Origin: Faecalibacterium duncaniae
GTDB taxonomy: Bacteria > Bacillota > Clostridia > Oscillospirales > Ruminococcaceae
NCBI RefSeq assembly: GCF_010509575.1
Contig: NZ_CP048437.1
Coordinates: forward strand, 1,736,001-1,800,000
Direction: 5' to 3'
DNA length: 64,000 nt
The notes below the pieces were generated by a model. That model was given only the letters and a program-made list of their open reading frames with translations. It had not been told where the DNA came from and ran no database searches. Below are positions 32,602-42,757 of the stretch, piece after piece. Every line of letters starts with the position of its first letter. Position 1 is the first letter of the stretch. The position numbers and the translations under genes were made by a program.

Positions 32602-32685
32602 CCGCATATCTGCGGTTTTGCCCCCTTTGGTAAATCTTGTTGGGGAGTGCCTTCCCCAAACCCTGCTCATGCGCCCTGTCGGGCG
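32602..32685. other. Candidate oriT of IME-C
   Basis: Just upstream of mobC are three inverted repeats: CCGCA/TGCGG (32602-32615), TTGGGGA/TCCCCAA (32640-32659) and CGCCC/GGGCG (32672-32685). The G-rich palindrome resembles the one upstream of the ICE-B mobC (TGGGG/CCCCA, 58511-58524). Position next to mobC and relaxase is where origins of transfer lie; the nick site is not identified. Confidence 0.5.
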
Positions 32686-32702
32686 AGAAAGGAGGTCAAC
32701 GC

Positions 32703-33101
32703 TTGAAGAAAAAATACAACACGCCCCACCGCTGCCATGTGGTCAAAACCCGCATGACCGAGGAAGAATACGCCGACTTTACCGAGCGGCTGAAACACTA
32801 TGACATGAGCCAAGCCGAATTTATCCGGCAATCCATTACACGGGCGACTATTCGCCCCATCGTTACCGTTTCCCCGGTCAATGATGAACTGTTGTCCGCC
32901 GTTGGCAGGCTGACCGCTGAATACGGAAAAATCGGCAGCAACCTCAATCAGATTGCCCGCGCCCTCAACGAGTACGGCACACCATACAATGCCCTGTCCG
33001 TTGAAATACGCGCTGCCATTTCTGACCTTGCCGCCTTGAAGTTTGAAGTCTTGCGAAAGGTAGGTGACGCTGTTGGCAACATTCAAACATATCAGCTCTA
33101 A
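32703..33101 (+). CDS. mobC: MobC-like relaxosome protein (IME-C)
   Basis: A 132-residue protein from TTG 32703 (GGAGG 7-8 nt upstream). N-terminal ribbon-helix-helix (VKTRMTEEEYADFTERLKHY) and the MobC signature IGSNLNQIARALNEYG. MobC binds oriT and helps the relaxase open the strand. It overlaps the start of the relaxase gene by about 30 bp. Confidence 0.87.
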   Translation: MKKKYNTPHRCHVVKTRMTEEEYADFTERLKHYDMSQAEFIRQSITRATIRPIVTVSPVNDELLSAVGRLTAEYGKIGSNLNQIARALNEYGTPYNALSVEIRAAISDLAALKFEVLRKVGDAVGNIQTYQL

Positions 33102-34693
33102 AAATGCGGACTATGGCGCTGCCGAGCAGTACCTCACCTTTGAACATGACGAGTTTACCATGAAGCCCACCCTTGATGAAAACGGGCGGCTCATACTCCG
33201 GGAGGACTACCGAATAGCAACGCTGAACTGCGGCGGCGAAGATTTTGCCGTTGCCTGTATGCGCTCCAATCTCCGCTATGGGAAGAACCAGAAGCGGGAA
33301 GATGTAAAAAGCCACCACTACATTATCAGCTTTGACCCACGGGACGCGGCAGACAACGGCTTGACCGTAGACCAGGCGCAGGTGTTGGGCGAGGAATTTT
33401 GCCGGAAGCAGTTTCCCGGACACCAAGCTATTGTTTGCACCCACCCGGACGGACACAACCACAGCGGCAATATCCATGTGCATATCGTTATCAATTCCCT
33501 GCGGATAGCGGAAGTTCCGTTCCTGCCCTACATGGACAGACCAGCAGACACCCGCGCCGGGTGTAAGCACCGCTGCACAGACGCAGCGATGGAATACTTC
33601 AAAGCCGAAGTCATGGAGCTGTGCCACCGGGAAAATCTCTATTCAAATCGACCTTTTGCATGGCAGCAAGAACCGCATTACCGAGCGTGAGTATTGGGTG
33701 CAGCGGAAAGGACAGGAAAAGCTGGACAAGGAAGCCGCTGCCTTGCCAGCCGGAGAACAGCCCGCCAAGCCCACAAAGTTTGAAACGGACAAGGAAAAAT
33801 TGCGGCAGATCATACGCGCCGCACTGTCCTCTGCCGCCAGCTATGACGAGTTTGCCGCCGTTCTCTTACAGCAGGGCGTGACCGTCAAGGAGAGCCGGGG
33901 GCGGCTGTCCTATCTCACGCCGGACAGGACAAAGCCCATTACCGCCCGCAAGCTGGGCGATGATTTTGACCGCGCCGCCGTTCTTGCCCTTTTGGAACAG
34001 AACACCCACAGAGCCACCGAGCAGACAGCAGCCATACCCGAATACCCCCGCAGCATAAAGGAGCGTTTGGAGAGCAAAAAAGCTGTCCAAACCACACCGG
34101 AAAAGGACGGTATTCAGCGCATGGTTGACCGGGCGGCAAAGCGAGCCGAGGGAAAAGGCGTGGGCTATGACCGCTGGGCGGCAATCCACAATCTGAAACA
34201 AATGGCGGCTACCGTTGCCGCCTACGGGCAGTACGGCTATTCGCCGGAGGAACTGGACGCAGCCCTTGTATCCGCCAATGCGGATTTACAGGACAGCACC
34301 GCCAAGCTGAAAGCCCTGGACGCTGCTATCCGGGAGAAAAAGGAGCTTCAGACACAGGTGCTTGCCTATGCCAAGACCAAGCCTGCCCGTGACGGTCTGA
34401 AAGCGCAGAAAACGGAGAAAGCCCGCAGCACCTACCGGGAACGGCACGAAAGCGATTTTATCATAGCGGACGCAGCCACCCGTTATTTCCGGGCGCATGG
34501 CGTTTCCAAGCTGCCAAGCCATAAAGCCCTGCAAGCGGAAATCGAGCTGCTTACCGCCGAAAAGAACGCCCACTACAACGAATACCGGGAGAAAAAAGCC
34601 CGTGTCAAGGAGCTGCATACCGTGAAAAGCAACCTTTCCCAAATCCTGCAAGGCGAGAAAGACAGGCAGAAAAAGCACGAACAGGAGCGTTAA
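33073..34693 (+). pseudogene. Relaxase of IME-C, split by a +1 frameshift
   Basis: The first part (33073 or 33064 to 33690) has ATFKHISSKNADYG, SHHYIISFDPRD and the metal-binding His cluster HNHSGNIHVHI. The second part continues in another frame to 34693 with LLHGSKNRITEREYW and a long coiled-coil C-terminus. Dropping one T at about 33643 (CTCTAT-T-CAAATC) joins the parts as ENLYQIDLLHGSKNRITE. So the gene carries a single-base insertion, or the sequence has an error there. The nuclease domain itself is intact but would end in about 15 foreign residues. Confidence 0.82.
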
Positions 34694-34866
34694 AAACCGC
34701 CCCAAACGATACCAAAACGGGGATATGCCCTGCACCCTATCCGCAATACTACCCACCTTTGAAACGGGGCATACAGCGCAGGAAATCCCCGAAAATGACA
34801 CCGAGAAACTACATTTTTACCGACCTATCCGCTTATACCAGCGGAAACGGCAGAAAGGAGCGAGAA

Positions 34867-35061
34867 ATGCCACGCATGAGCAAAAAGCGGCGGTTGGAAT
34901 GGAGTTTTTTCCTCAACCACCGAAACCGTATTACCTACAATGACCTTTGCCGGGGCTGCACACACGGCTGCAAGCAGAGCTTCCGGGCGATTATCGTCCT
35001 CTGCCCCCGGTATTTCTCTAAGAGATGGAAACACAGGGAGGACACCGCCAATGGCAGATAA
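34867..35061 (+). CDS. Small basic hypothetical protein (IME-C)
   Basis: A 64-residue very basic protein (MPRMSKKRRLEWSFFLNHRN) with a CRGCTHGC cysteine cluster in the middle. AAAGGAG precedes ATG 34867. It overlaps the next gene by 11 bp. I do not recognise a family; a nucleic-acid-binding role would fit the charge and cysteines. Confidence 0.55.
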   Translation: MPRMSKKRRLEWSFFLNHRNRITYNDLCRGCTHGCKQSFRAIIVLCPRYFSKRWKHREDTANGR

Positions 35062-35791
35062 CCGCAAATATTACTACCTCAAACTGAAAGAAAACTTCTT
35101 CGACAGCGATTCCATTGTGCTGTTGGAGGACATGAAAGACGGGATTTTGTATTCCAATATCCTCTTGAAGCTGTACTTAAAATCGCTGAAAAATGGCGGC
35201 AGATTGCAGCTTGACGAGCATATCCCCTATACCGCCCAGATGATAGCCACGCTGACCCGTCACCAAATCGGGACGGTGGAACGGGCATTAGCCATCTTCC
35301 AGCAGTTAGGGCTTGTGGAGCAGCTTGACTGCGGGCTGCTTTATATGACCGACATCGAGCTGATGATCGGTCAATCCTCTACCGAAGCGGAACGGAAACG
35401 CGCCGCAAGGCTTGAAAATAAGGCACTTTTGCCGCCGCGGACAAATGGCGGACATTTGTCCGACATTCGTCCACCAGAGATAGAGATAAAGAAAGAGATA
35501 GATATAGAGTTAGAAAAAGAGGAAGAGTTAAAGGGACAAGCCCTCGCCCGCAGCTATGGCAGATATGAGAATGTATTTCTGACTGATACGGAGCTTTCCG
35601 AACTGCAAGCGGATCTGCCCGAAAAATGGGCGTACTATATTGAGCGGCTTTCCGGCTATATCGCGTCCACGGGCAAGAAATATAAAAACCACGCCGCCAC
35701 TATTCGCAGATGGGCGGCAGACGATACCGCAAAGGCTGCCCCGAAACAGGGCATACCCGAATACACCTGCAAGGAGGGCGAGAGCTTATGA
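35051..35791 (+). CDS. Phage replisome organizer-like protein (IME-C)
   Basis: A 246-residue protein: N-terminal YYYLKLKENFFDSDSIVLLE, the start of the replisome-organizer N domain, then a winged-helix segment (LTRHQIGTVERALAIFQQLG), a charged linker and a C-terminal helical domain. It is followed by a DnaC-like ATPase, so the two probably load the host helicase to replicate the element. ATG 35051 with GGGAGG upstream. Confidence 0.83.
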   Translation: MADNRKYYYLKLKENFFDSDSIVLLEDMKDGILYSNILLKLYLKSLKNGGRLQLDEHIPYTAQMIATLTRHQIGTVERALAIFQQLGLVEQLDCGLLYMTDIELMIGQSSTEAERKRAARLENKALLPPRTNGGHLSDIRPPEIEIKKEIDIELEKEEELKGQALARSYGRYENVFLTDTELSELQADLPEKWAYYIERLSGYIASTGKKYKNHAATIRRWAADDTAKAAPKQGIPEYTCKEGESL

Positions 35792-36627
35792 GTAATCTGT
35801 TTACAGAACGAGTTTTGAATATGACGGCTGTTACCCCACAGCCGGAGGACTACATGGGCGAGGACGGACTGCTTTACTGCGGCAAGTGTCACACTCCGAA
35901 AGAAACCTACTTCCCGGAAAAGCAAGCCGCCTTGTTTGGGCGTGACCGCCACCCGGCAGAATGTGACTGCCAGAAAGCCCAGCGTTTGGAGCGTGAAGCC
36001 GCCGAACAGCGCAGAAAGCACCTTGACACCGTGGAGGACTTGAAACGCCGGGGATTTACCAATCCCACCATGCAGGAATGGACTTTTGCCAATGACAACG
36101 GGAAATGCCCGCAAATGGAGATTGCACACTTCTATGTGGAGCATTGGGAAACCATGCGCGAGGAAAATATCGGCTATCTGCTATGGGGCAAAGTTGGCAC
36201 AGGAAAAAGCTATTTTGCCGGGTGTATCGCCAATGCCCTCATGGAGCAGGAAGTCGCTGTCCGCATGACGAACTTTTCTGCGATTTTGAATGACCTGACC
36301 GCCAGCTTTGAGGGGCGCAACGAGTATATCGAGCGTCTTTGCCGTTTTCCTCTGCTTATCATTGATGATTTTGGAATGGAGCGCGGCACAGAGTACGGTT
36401 TAGAACAGGTCTACAATGTGATTGACAGCCGCTACCGTAGCCGCAAGCCCTTAATCGTTACCACCAATCTGACATTGGACAGCCTGCAAAATCCGCTGGA
36501 CACCGCCCATGCCCGGATTTATGACCGCCTTTTGGAAATGTGCGCCCCTATCCTCTTTACGGGAGAGAACTTCCGCCGTGAAACGGCGCAAGCCAAGCTG
36601 AACAGACTAAAAGAATTGATGAAATGA
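35788..36627 (+). CDS. DnaC-like helicase loader ATPase (IME-C)
   Basis: A 279-residue AAA+ protein with an N-terminal zinc-like cluster (CGKCHTPKE ... CDC), Walker A GKVGTGKSYFAG (about residue 133), Walker B LLIIDDFGMERG and a sensor RKPLIVTTNLTLD. Homologous to DnaC/DnaI helicase loaders. Overlaps the replisome organizer stop by 4 bp, confirming a replication operon. Confidence 0.88.
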   Translation: MSNLFTERVLNMTAVTPQPEDYMGEDGLLYCGKCHTPKETYFPEKQAALFGRDRHPAECDCQKAQRLEREAAEQRRKHLDTVEDLKRRGFTNPTMQEWTFANDNGKCPQMEIAHFYVEHWETMREENIGYLLWGKVGTGKSYFAGCIANALMEQEVAVRMTNFSAILNDLTASFEGRNEYIERLCRFPLLIIDDFGMERGTEYGLEQVYNVIDSRYRSRKPLIVTTNLTLDSLQNPLDTAHARIYDRLLEMCAPILFTGENFRRETAQAKLNRLKELMK

Positions 36628-36639
36628 AAGGAGTTGCCT

Positions 36640-36831
36640 ATGGCAGAGAACAAGCAGAACACCACCCCGGAACGCCGCCCGGACTGCGTGACAGAGATCC
36701 GCATGGGCAACACCGTCCTTGTCGTTTCCGGCTTTTTCAAAAAAGATACCACCGACACCGCAGCCGATAAGATGATGAAAGTGCTGGAGGCGGAAGCCGC
36801 CGCAGGACACAAAGCCCAGCTTTCGCCCTAA
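36640..36831 (+). CDS. tnpW: TnpW family transposon protein (IME-C)
   Basis: A 63-residue protein, RRPDCVTEIRMGNTVLVVSG then FFKKDTTDTAADKMMKVL, matching the TnpW family of clostridial serine-recombinase elements. Function unknown. RBS AAAGGAG 7 nt upstream of ATG 36640. It lies just upstream of the recombinase gene. Confidence 0.8.
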   Translation: MAENKQNTTPERRPDCVTEIRMGNTVLVVSGFFKKDTTDTAADKMMKVLEAEAAAGHKAQLSP

Positions 36832-36911
36832 CGCTACAAGCCGCACAGAAAAATCGTCATTTTACCGGGCGGTAAAGAAGCAGAAGCCGCTATACAGACA
36901 GCCGCCCCATG

Positions 36912-36920
36912 TGGTATAAT
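36912..36920 (+). promoter_or_regulatory. Extended -10 promoter of the IME-C recombinase
   Basis: TGGTATAAT (TG at 36912-36913, -10 at 36915-36920), 45 bp before the recombinase ATG, with no good -35. It would give the recombinase its own transcript. Confidence 0.65.
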
Positions 36921-36935
36921 CGAAATACGGAATAG

Positions 36936-38573
<1,638 letters not shown>

Positions 38574-38581
38574 CCGCCCGC

Positions 38582-38630
38582 CCTATCCGATATCAAAGGC
38601 AAGTATCGGATAGGAAAGGCAAAATTTTTT
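38582..38630 (+). terminator. Terminator after the IME-C recombinase
   Basis: A perfect 11 bp stem CCTATCCGATA / TATCGGATAGG (38582-38614), with an ATTTTTT run about ten bases later, close to the right end of IME-C. Confidence 0.75.
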
Positions 38631-38660
38631 ACGCTTCTATTACTTCTTTATCACACATAA

Positions 38661-38756
38661 GCAAAGAGCCAGGGCGTGAAGCAGCTGGTCGCGGGCGGCG
38701 GCGTTGCCCTGATCGGCGTGACCCTTGTCCCGCTGCTGTCCGGGCTGCTGGGCTAA
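38661..38756 (+). pseudogene. maff2 3' part, right of IME-C (ICE-B)
   Basis: Encodes AKSQGVKQLVAGGGVALIGV then TLVPLLSGLLG and stop, matching the C-terminal half of ICE-A Maff2 (KSQGMKQLMAGGG...LLSGLF). No start codon or ribosome site of its own. See the 5' part at 29003-29130. Confidence 0.9.
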
Positions 38757-38859
38757 GTCCTGCATCGCTGCCCACAATTTTCCGAACAACGAACACTTAA
38801 AATCCTACTCCGCGCTCTCCCGCTCACATGGGAGGGCGCGGGAAAGGAGGTATCTTTGC

Positions 38860-39448
38860 TTGATTAGTGAGATCATCGAAAAATGGATAAAGGGCATTTT
38901 GATCGATGGCATCACGGGCAACCTCTCCGGCCTGTTCGATAACGTGAACGCCAAGGTGGGCGAAATCGCTTCGGATGTCGGCTCTACCCCGCAGGCGTGG
39001 AACAGCGGCATTTTCAATATGCTGCGCAGTCTTTCCGAAACGGTAGTGCTGCCCATTGCAGCGGCCATCCTTGCCCTTGTGATGTGCCATGAGCTTATCC
39101 AGATGATTACCGAAAGGAACAATATGCACGACGTTGACACGTTCATGTTCTTTAAGTGGTTTTTCAAAGCCTTTGTTGCCGTTTTCTTGGTAACGCACAC
39201 CTTTGATATTACTATGGCGGTGTTTGATATGGCGCAGCATATTGTGTCCGGCGCGGCGGGGGTAATCGGCGGCGATACGAATATCGACGTAACCGAAGCC
39301 CTTGCCGCCATGCAGGAGGGACTAAAAGATATGGAAATCCCCGAACTACTGTTACTTGTCATGGAAACGAGCCTTATAAGCCTTTGTATGAAAATCATGT
39401 CCGTACTGATAACCGTTATCCTCTACGGCAGAATGATTGAGATATACG
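38860..39448 (+). CDS. virB6-like gene, exon 1 (ICE-B)
   Basis: Starts at TTG 38860 (AAAGGAGG 9 nt upstream): ISEIIEKWIKGILIDGITG, then membrane segments as in the ICE-A homologue, to GRMIEIY plus the first base of a Val codon at 39448. Intron sequence follows. If spliced to 42037-42311 the product is 287 residues against 288 in ICE-A. Unspliced, the frame reads into the intron and stops at 39525, giving a truncated channel protein. Confidence 0.9.
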
Positions 39449-40100
39449 GCGCGTCCAGAAGCGCCGCTTTTCATCCAAAGGCGGTGTGCGGGCATTTTGG
39501 GAACCCGGCTTTAGCAAGCCGGTAAAGAAAAGTATCAAAGACGTGAAAAGCGTCACTTTAGCGTCATCCGATTTACCCCGGAGGGAAACCACAAGGGGGA
39601 CAATAGCGTATCGGAAAAATCGCAAGTTGGGAAAACCATCTACCCACGACTGAGCGGCAAGACGCAACATTGTGAATGAGGAGCAAGGCTAAACTGCTTT
39701 AAGGGCAGTCCGAGGCGGGATACTCGACCCGGCGGCGCAGGATGGTTGTATTCGCCGTATGTCATAGCGGAATGTGACAGGTAAACACAGACCGCACGAT
39801 ACTTATGACAGCCAGCCGCAGTAAGCGGAAAAGGACGAAAACCCACTACCGACATCACAATACGCTTTTCCCAAAGTGTCTAACTGGAGATTGCCTAAAC
39901 CGGAACGCCGGAACTATCCGGCTATGCGTAATGCCGCAAGGCGATAAATTTCAAGGGGTAAAAACCCAAGAAAGATGACGCTGAATATCCGGCATGGCAA
40001 CGGAGCCTCCGTAGTAGTCCGAGGGCGGGAAAGCCGTCTACATGGCGAAGGGAGGCAGGATGTCAACCAATTCATAAAAAGGAAAGGTGCGTGAGGCATT

Positions 40101-41933
40101 ATGAGAAGTCCTGAAAATGTGTTGGAAAGCCTAAAATCCAAGGCGTGTAACAAGAGCTACAAGTACGAGCGGTTATACCGCAACCTGTACAATCCACAAT
40201 TCTATCTGCTGGCATATCAGCGGATACAGGCGAAACCAGGCAACATGACAGCCGGAACAGACGGCAAAACCATTGACGGAATGGGAATGGCAAGGATAAA
40301 CGCCCTCATTGAAAAGATGCGGGATTTTAGTTATCAGCCTAACCCGGCAAGGAGAACGTATATCCCGAAATCCAATGGGAAAATGCGTCCTCTGGGGATA
40401 CCGTCATTCGACGATAAACTGATACAGGAGGTGGTGCGGCTCATCTTAGAGAGTATTTATGAGCCAACCTTTAGCGACTATTCCCACGGTTTCCGTATAA
40501 ACAGAAGCTGTCATACGGCACTCAAATATGTGCAGAAATATTTTACGGGGACAAAGTGGTTCGTTGAGGGAGATATAAAGGGCTGTTTTGACAACGTAGA
40601 CCATCATGTGTTGATTGCTATTTTGCGAAAGCGGATTGCAGATGAACATTTCATCGGTCTGCTCTGGAAGTTCTTGAAAGCTGGATATATGGAGGATTGG
40701 AATTATCACAATACTTATTCCGGCACTCCGCAAGGCTCCATCATCAGCCCTATCCTTGCAAACATCTACATGAACGAACTGGATAGCTATATGGCAGAGT
40801 ATGCAGAGAAATTCAACTGCGGAAACCGCCGTAAAATCAATCCTGCGTTCAAGAAGAAGCTGGATGTCTGCCGGGGGAAAGAACAAAGGCTTAAAAGAAA
40901 TCTCTCTAAAATGAGCGAGGAAGAAAAAGAGGGCTTAATTGCAGAAATCCGGGAACTGCGGCGTAGTCTGAAATCTATGCCGTATAGCGACCAGATGGAC
41001 GATAGCTATAAACGGATTTGCTATATCCGATATGCCGATGATTTCTTAATTGGAGTTATCGGCAGCAAAGAGGACGCAGAACAGATTAAACAAGATGTAG
41101 GCTGCTTTATCCGGGACAAACTCCATCTGGAAATGTCCGAGGAAAAGACATTGATTACTCATGGACACGACGCTGCGAAGTTCTTGGGATATGAGGTCAC
41201 AATCGCCAAAGGCGAACACAACAAAAAGACCAAAACCGGGGCTACCAGACGGGTAAACAATGGAAAAGTCTTACTTTATGTTCCCCATGATAAGTGGGTA
41301 AAACGACTGTTCTCCTACAATGCCCTCAAGATTAAATACGACAAACAAAATGGAAACAAAGAGGTTTGGGAACCTGTCCGGCGCACTCGCCTGTTGCACT
41401 TGGACGATTTGGAAATCCTAAACCAATACAACGCAGAAATCCGTGGATTGTATAACTACTACCGACTTGCAAACAACGTGTCTGTACTCAATAACTTCTA
41501 CTATGTAATGAGATACAGTATGCTCAAAACCTTTGCTGGAAAATATCGGACACGAATCAGCAGAATTATCCGCAAGTACCGTCAAGGAAAAGATTTTGTT
41601 GTGGAATATCCGAAGAAAAACGGCAAGGTCGGAAAGGTATTGTTTTACAATAATGGGTTCCGCCGGGACACTAAAGTAGAAAGCGGAAATCCTGATATAG
41701 TAGCAAGAATTTTTGAGAATTATGGGCGTAATAGTCTTATAAAAAGACTGCAAGCAAACAGGTGTGAGTGGTGTGGCGCAGAGAATGTGCCGCTTGAAAT
41801 ACACCATATACGAAAACTCAAAGATTTAAGTGGCAGAAAACAATGGGAAATCGCCATGATTGGGCGTAAGCGCAAGACAATGGCACTCTGCGTCTACTGT
41901 CACGACAAGTTACACGCGGGGAAATTAGACTGA
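40101..41933 (+). CDS. ltrA: Group II intron reverse transcriptase/maturase with HNH
   Basis: A 610-residue protein: reverse transcriptase domain with the RYADDFLIGV motif (about residues 310-319) and GTPQGSIISPILANIYM, a maturase X domain after it, and a C-terminal HNH nuclease (CEWCGAENVPLEIHHI ... CVYCHDKLH). It helps the intron splice and insert at its DNA target. All RT motifs are intact, so the intron may be active. Start ATG at 40101, about 650 nt into the intron. Confidence 0.94.
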   Translation: MRSPENVLESLKSKACNKSYKYERLYRNLYNPQFYLLAYQRIQAKPGNMTAGTDGKTIDGMGMARINALIEKMRDFSYQPNPARRTYIPKSNGKMRPLGIPSFDDKLIQEVVRLILESIYEPTFSDYSHGFRINRSCHTALKYVQKYFTGTKWFVEGDIKGCFDNVDHHVLIAILRKRIADEHFIGLLWKFLKAGYMEDWNYHNTYSGTPQGSIISPILANIYMNELDSYMAEYAEKFNCGNRRKINPAFKKKLDVCRGKEQRLKRNLSKMSEEEKEGLIAEIRELRRSLKSMPYSDQMDDSYKRICYIRYADDFLIGVIGSKEDAEQIKQDVGCFIRDKLHLEMSEEKTLITHGHDAAKFLGYEVTIAKGEHNKKTKTGATRRVNNGKVLLYVPHDKWVKRLFSYNALKIKYDKQNGNKEVWEPVRRTRLLHLDDLEILNQYNAEIRGLYNYYRLANNVSVLNNFYYVMRYSMLKTFAGKYRTRISRIIRKYRQGKDFVVEYPKKNGKVGKVLFYNNGFRRDTKVESGNPDIVARIFENYGRNSLIKRLQANRCEWCGAENVPLEIHHIRKLKDLSGRKQWEIAMIGRKRKTMALCVYCHDKLHAGKLD

Positions 41934-41941
41934 CATCTGGA

Positions 41942-41979
41942 GAGCCGGATACGCTGAGAGGTGTAAGTCCGGTTCGGAG
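41942..41979 (+). ncRNA. Group II intron domain V
   Basis: The hairpin GAGCCGGA-N-TCCGGTTC with a small internal loop and short apical loop is the usual domain V shape, 8 nt after the maturase stop; domain VI with the branch site should follow to 42036. Confidence 0.75.
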
Positions 41980-42036
41980 GGGAGTTCTCGGAAACCTGCC
42001 ATAGTGATATGGTAAGGCGCCGGGTTCTTACCCTAC

Positions 42037-42311
42037 TGGTCACAGCGTTGGGGCCTATCCCGCTGGCGACCATGGGCAGCAGCGAGTGGCGCAGCACCGG
42101 GCAGAACTATTTGAAATCGCTTTTGGCGTTAGGCTTCCAAGCGTTCCTGATTATGATTGTCGTGGGCATCTATGCGGTGCTGATACGCAACATTTCAGGT
42201 GCAGCGGACATTGCCGGGGCCATCTGGGGCTGCATGGGCTACACCGTGCTACTCTGTTTCTGTCTGTTCAAGACCGGCAGCATCAGCAAGTCGGTGTTTG
42301 GTGCCCACTAA
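42037..42311 (+). CDS. virB6-like gene, exon 2 (ICE-B)
   Basis: Encodes VTALGPIPLATMGSSEWRST, matching LAPLPVATLSNRELGGTGQN of ICE-A, then GQNYLKSLLALGFQAFLIMI and the last two membrane segments to SVFGAH. It has no ribosome site at its 5' end and depends on intron removal. PrgI follows after 20 bp. Confidence 0.9.
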
Positions 42312-42331
42312 GGCCGAGAAAGGAAAAACGT

Positions 42332-42757
42332 ATGGCGTATGTGACCGTTCCCAAAGATTTGACCCATGTAAAATCCAAAGTCTTATTCGGGCTGACCAAG
42401 CGGCAGCTGGTCTGCTTCGGCGGCGCGCTCCTCACGGGCGGGCCGCTTTATTTTTTGACCCGGGACTATCTTTCCAACAGCGCGGCGGCCCTGCTGATGA
42501 TTTTTGCCATGCTACCGGGGCTGCTGTTCGCTCTGTTCGAGCGGCACGGCCAGCCCCTTGAAGTGGTGATTCAGCAAATGATTCAGTGCTGCTTTATTCG
42601 TCCCAAGGAAAGGCCCTATCAGACCAACAATGCTTACGCCGCCCTTGTGCGGCAATACCAAATGGAACAGGAGGTAAAGGCCATTGTCCAGAAAAACGAT
42701 ACCCCGCGAAACCGAAAAGCCCAAAAAGCTCACCCGCGCCCAGAAAAAAGAAATTGA
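42332..42757 (+). CDS. PrgI family membrane protein (ICE-B)
   Basis: A 141-residue protein: MAYVTVPKDLTHVKSKVLFG, the PrgI start, two membrane segments (about residues 28-45 and 50-68) and a basic tail. Start ATG 42332, with AAAGGAAA upstream. The virB4 start lies inside its 3' end (74 bp overlap). VirB3-like role in the channel. Confidence 0.92.
   Translation: MAYVTVPKDLTHVKSKVLFGLTKRQLVCFGGALLTGGPLYFLTRDYLSNSAAALLMIFAMLPGLLFALFERHGQPLEVVIQQMIQCCFIRPKERPYQTNNAYAALVRQYQMEQEVKAIVQKNDTPRNRKAQKAHPRPEKRN

Larger units (their letters stand above)
39449..42036 (+). mobile_element. Group II intron in virB6 (2,588 bp)
   Basis: The 5' end GCGCGTCCAGAAG resembles the group II consensus GUGCG (U to C at the second base), the 3' end is CTAC (AY rule), and domain V is visible at 41942-41979 (GAGCCGGA ... 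TCCGGTTC pair). The ORF with reverse transcriptase lies in domain IV. The ends were fixed by the splice test: joining 39448 to 42037 restores the virB6 frame (E-I-Y-V-V-T-A-L-G). Insertion is on the sense strand, so splicing can rescue virB6. Confidence 0.9.

Noticed and set aside
33630..33660. Programmed frameshifting in the IME-C relaxase
   Set aside because: No slippery heptamer or downstream structure is apparent; a simple one-base insertion explains the break.
38725..38859. Upstream extension of virB6 exon 1
   Set aside because: It overlaps the maff2 3' end and lacks a ribosome site; TTG 38860 has AAAGGAGG at proper distance.
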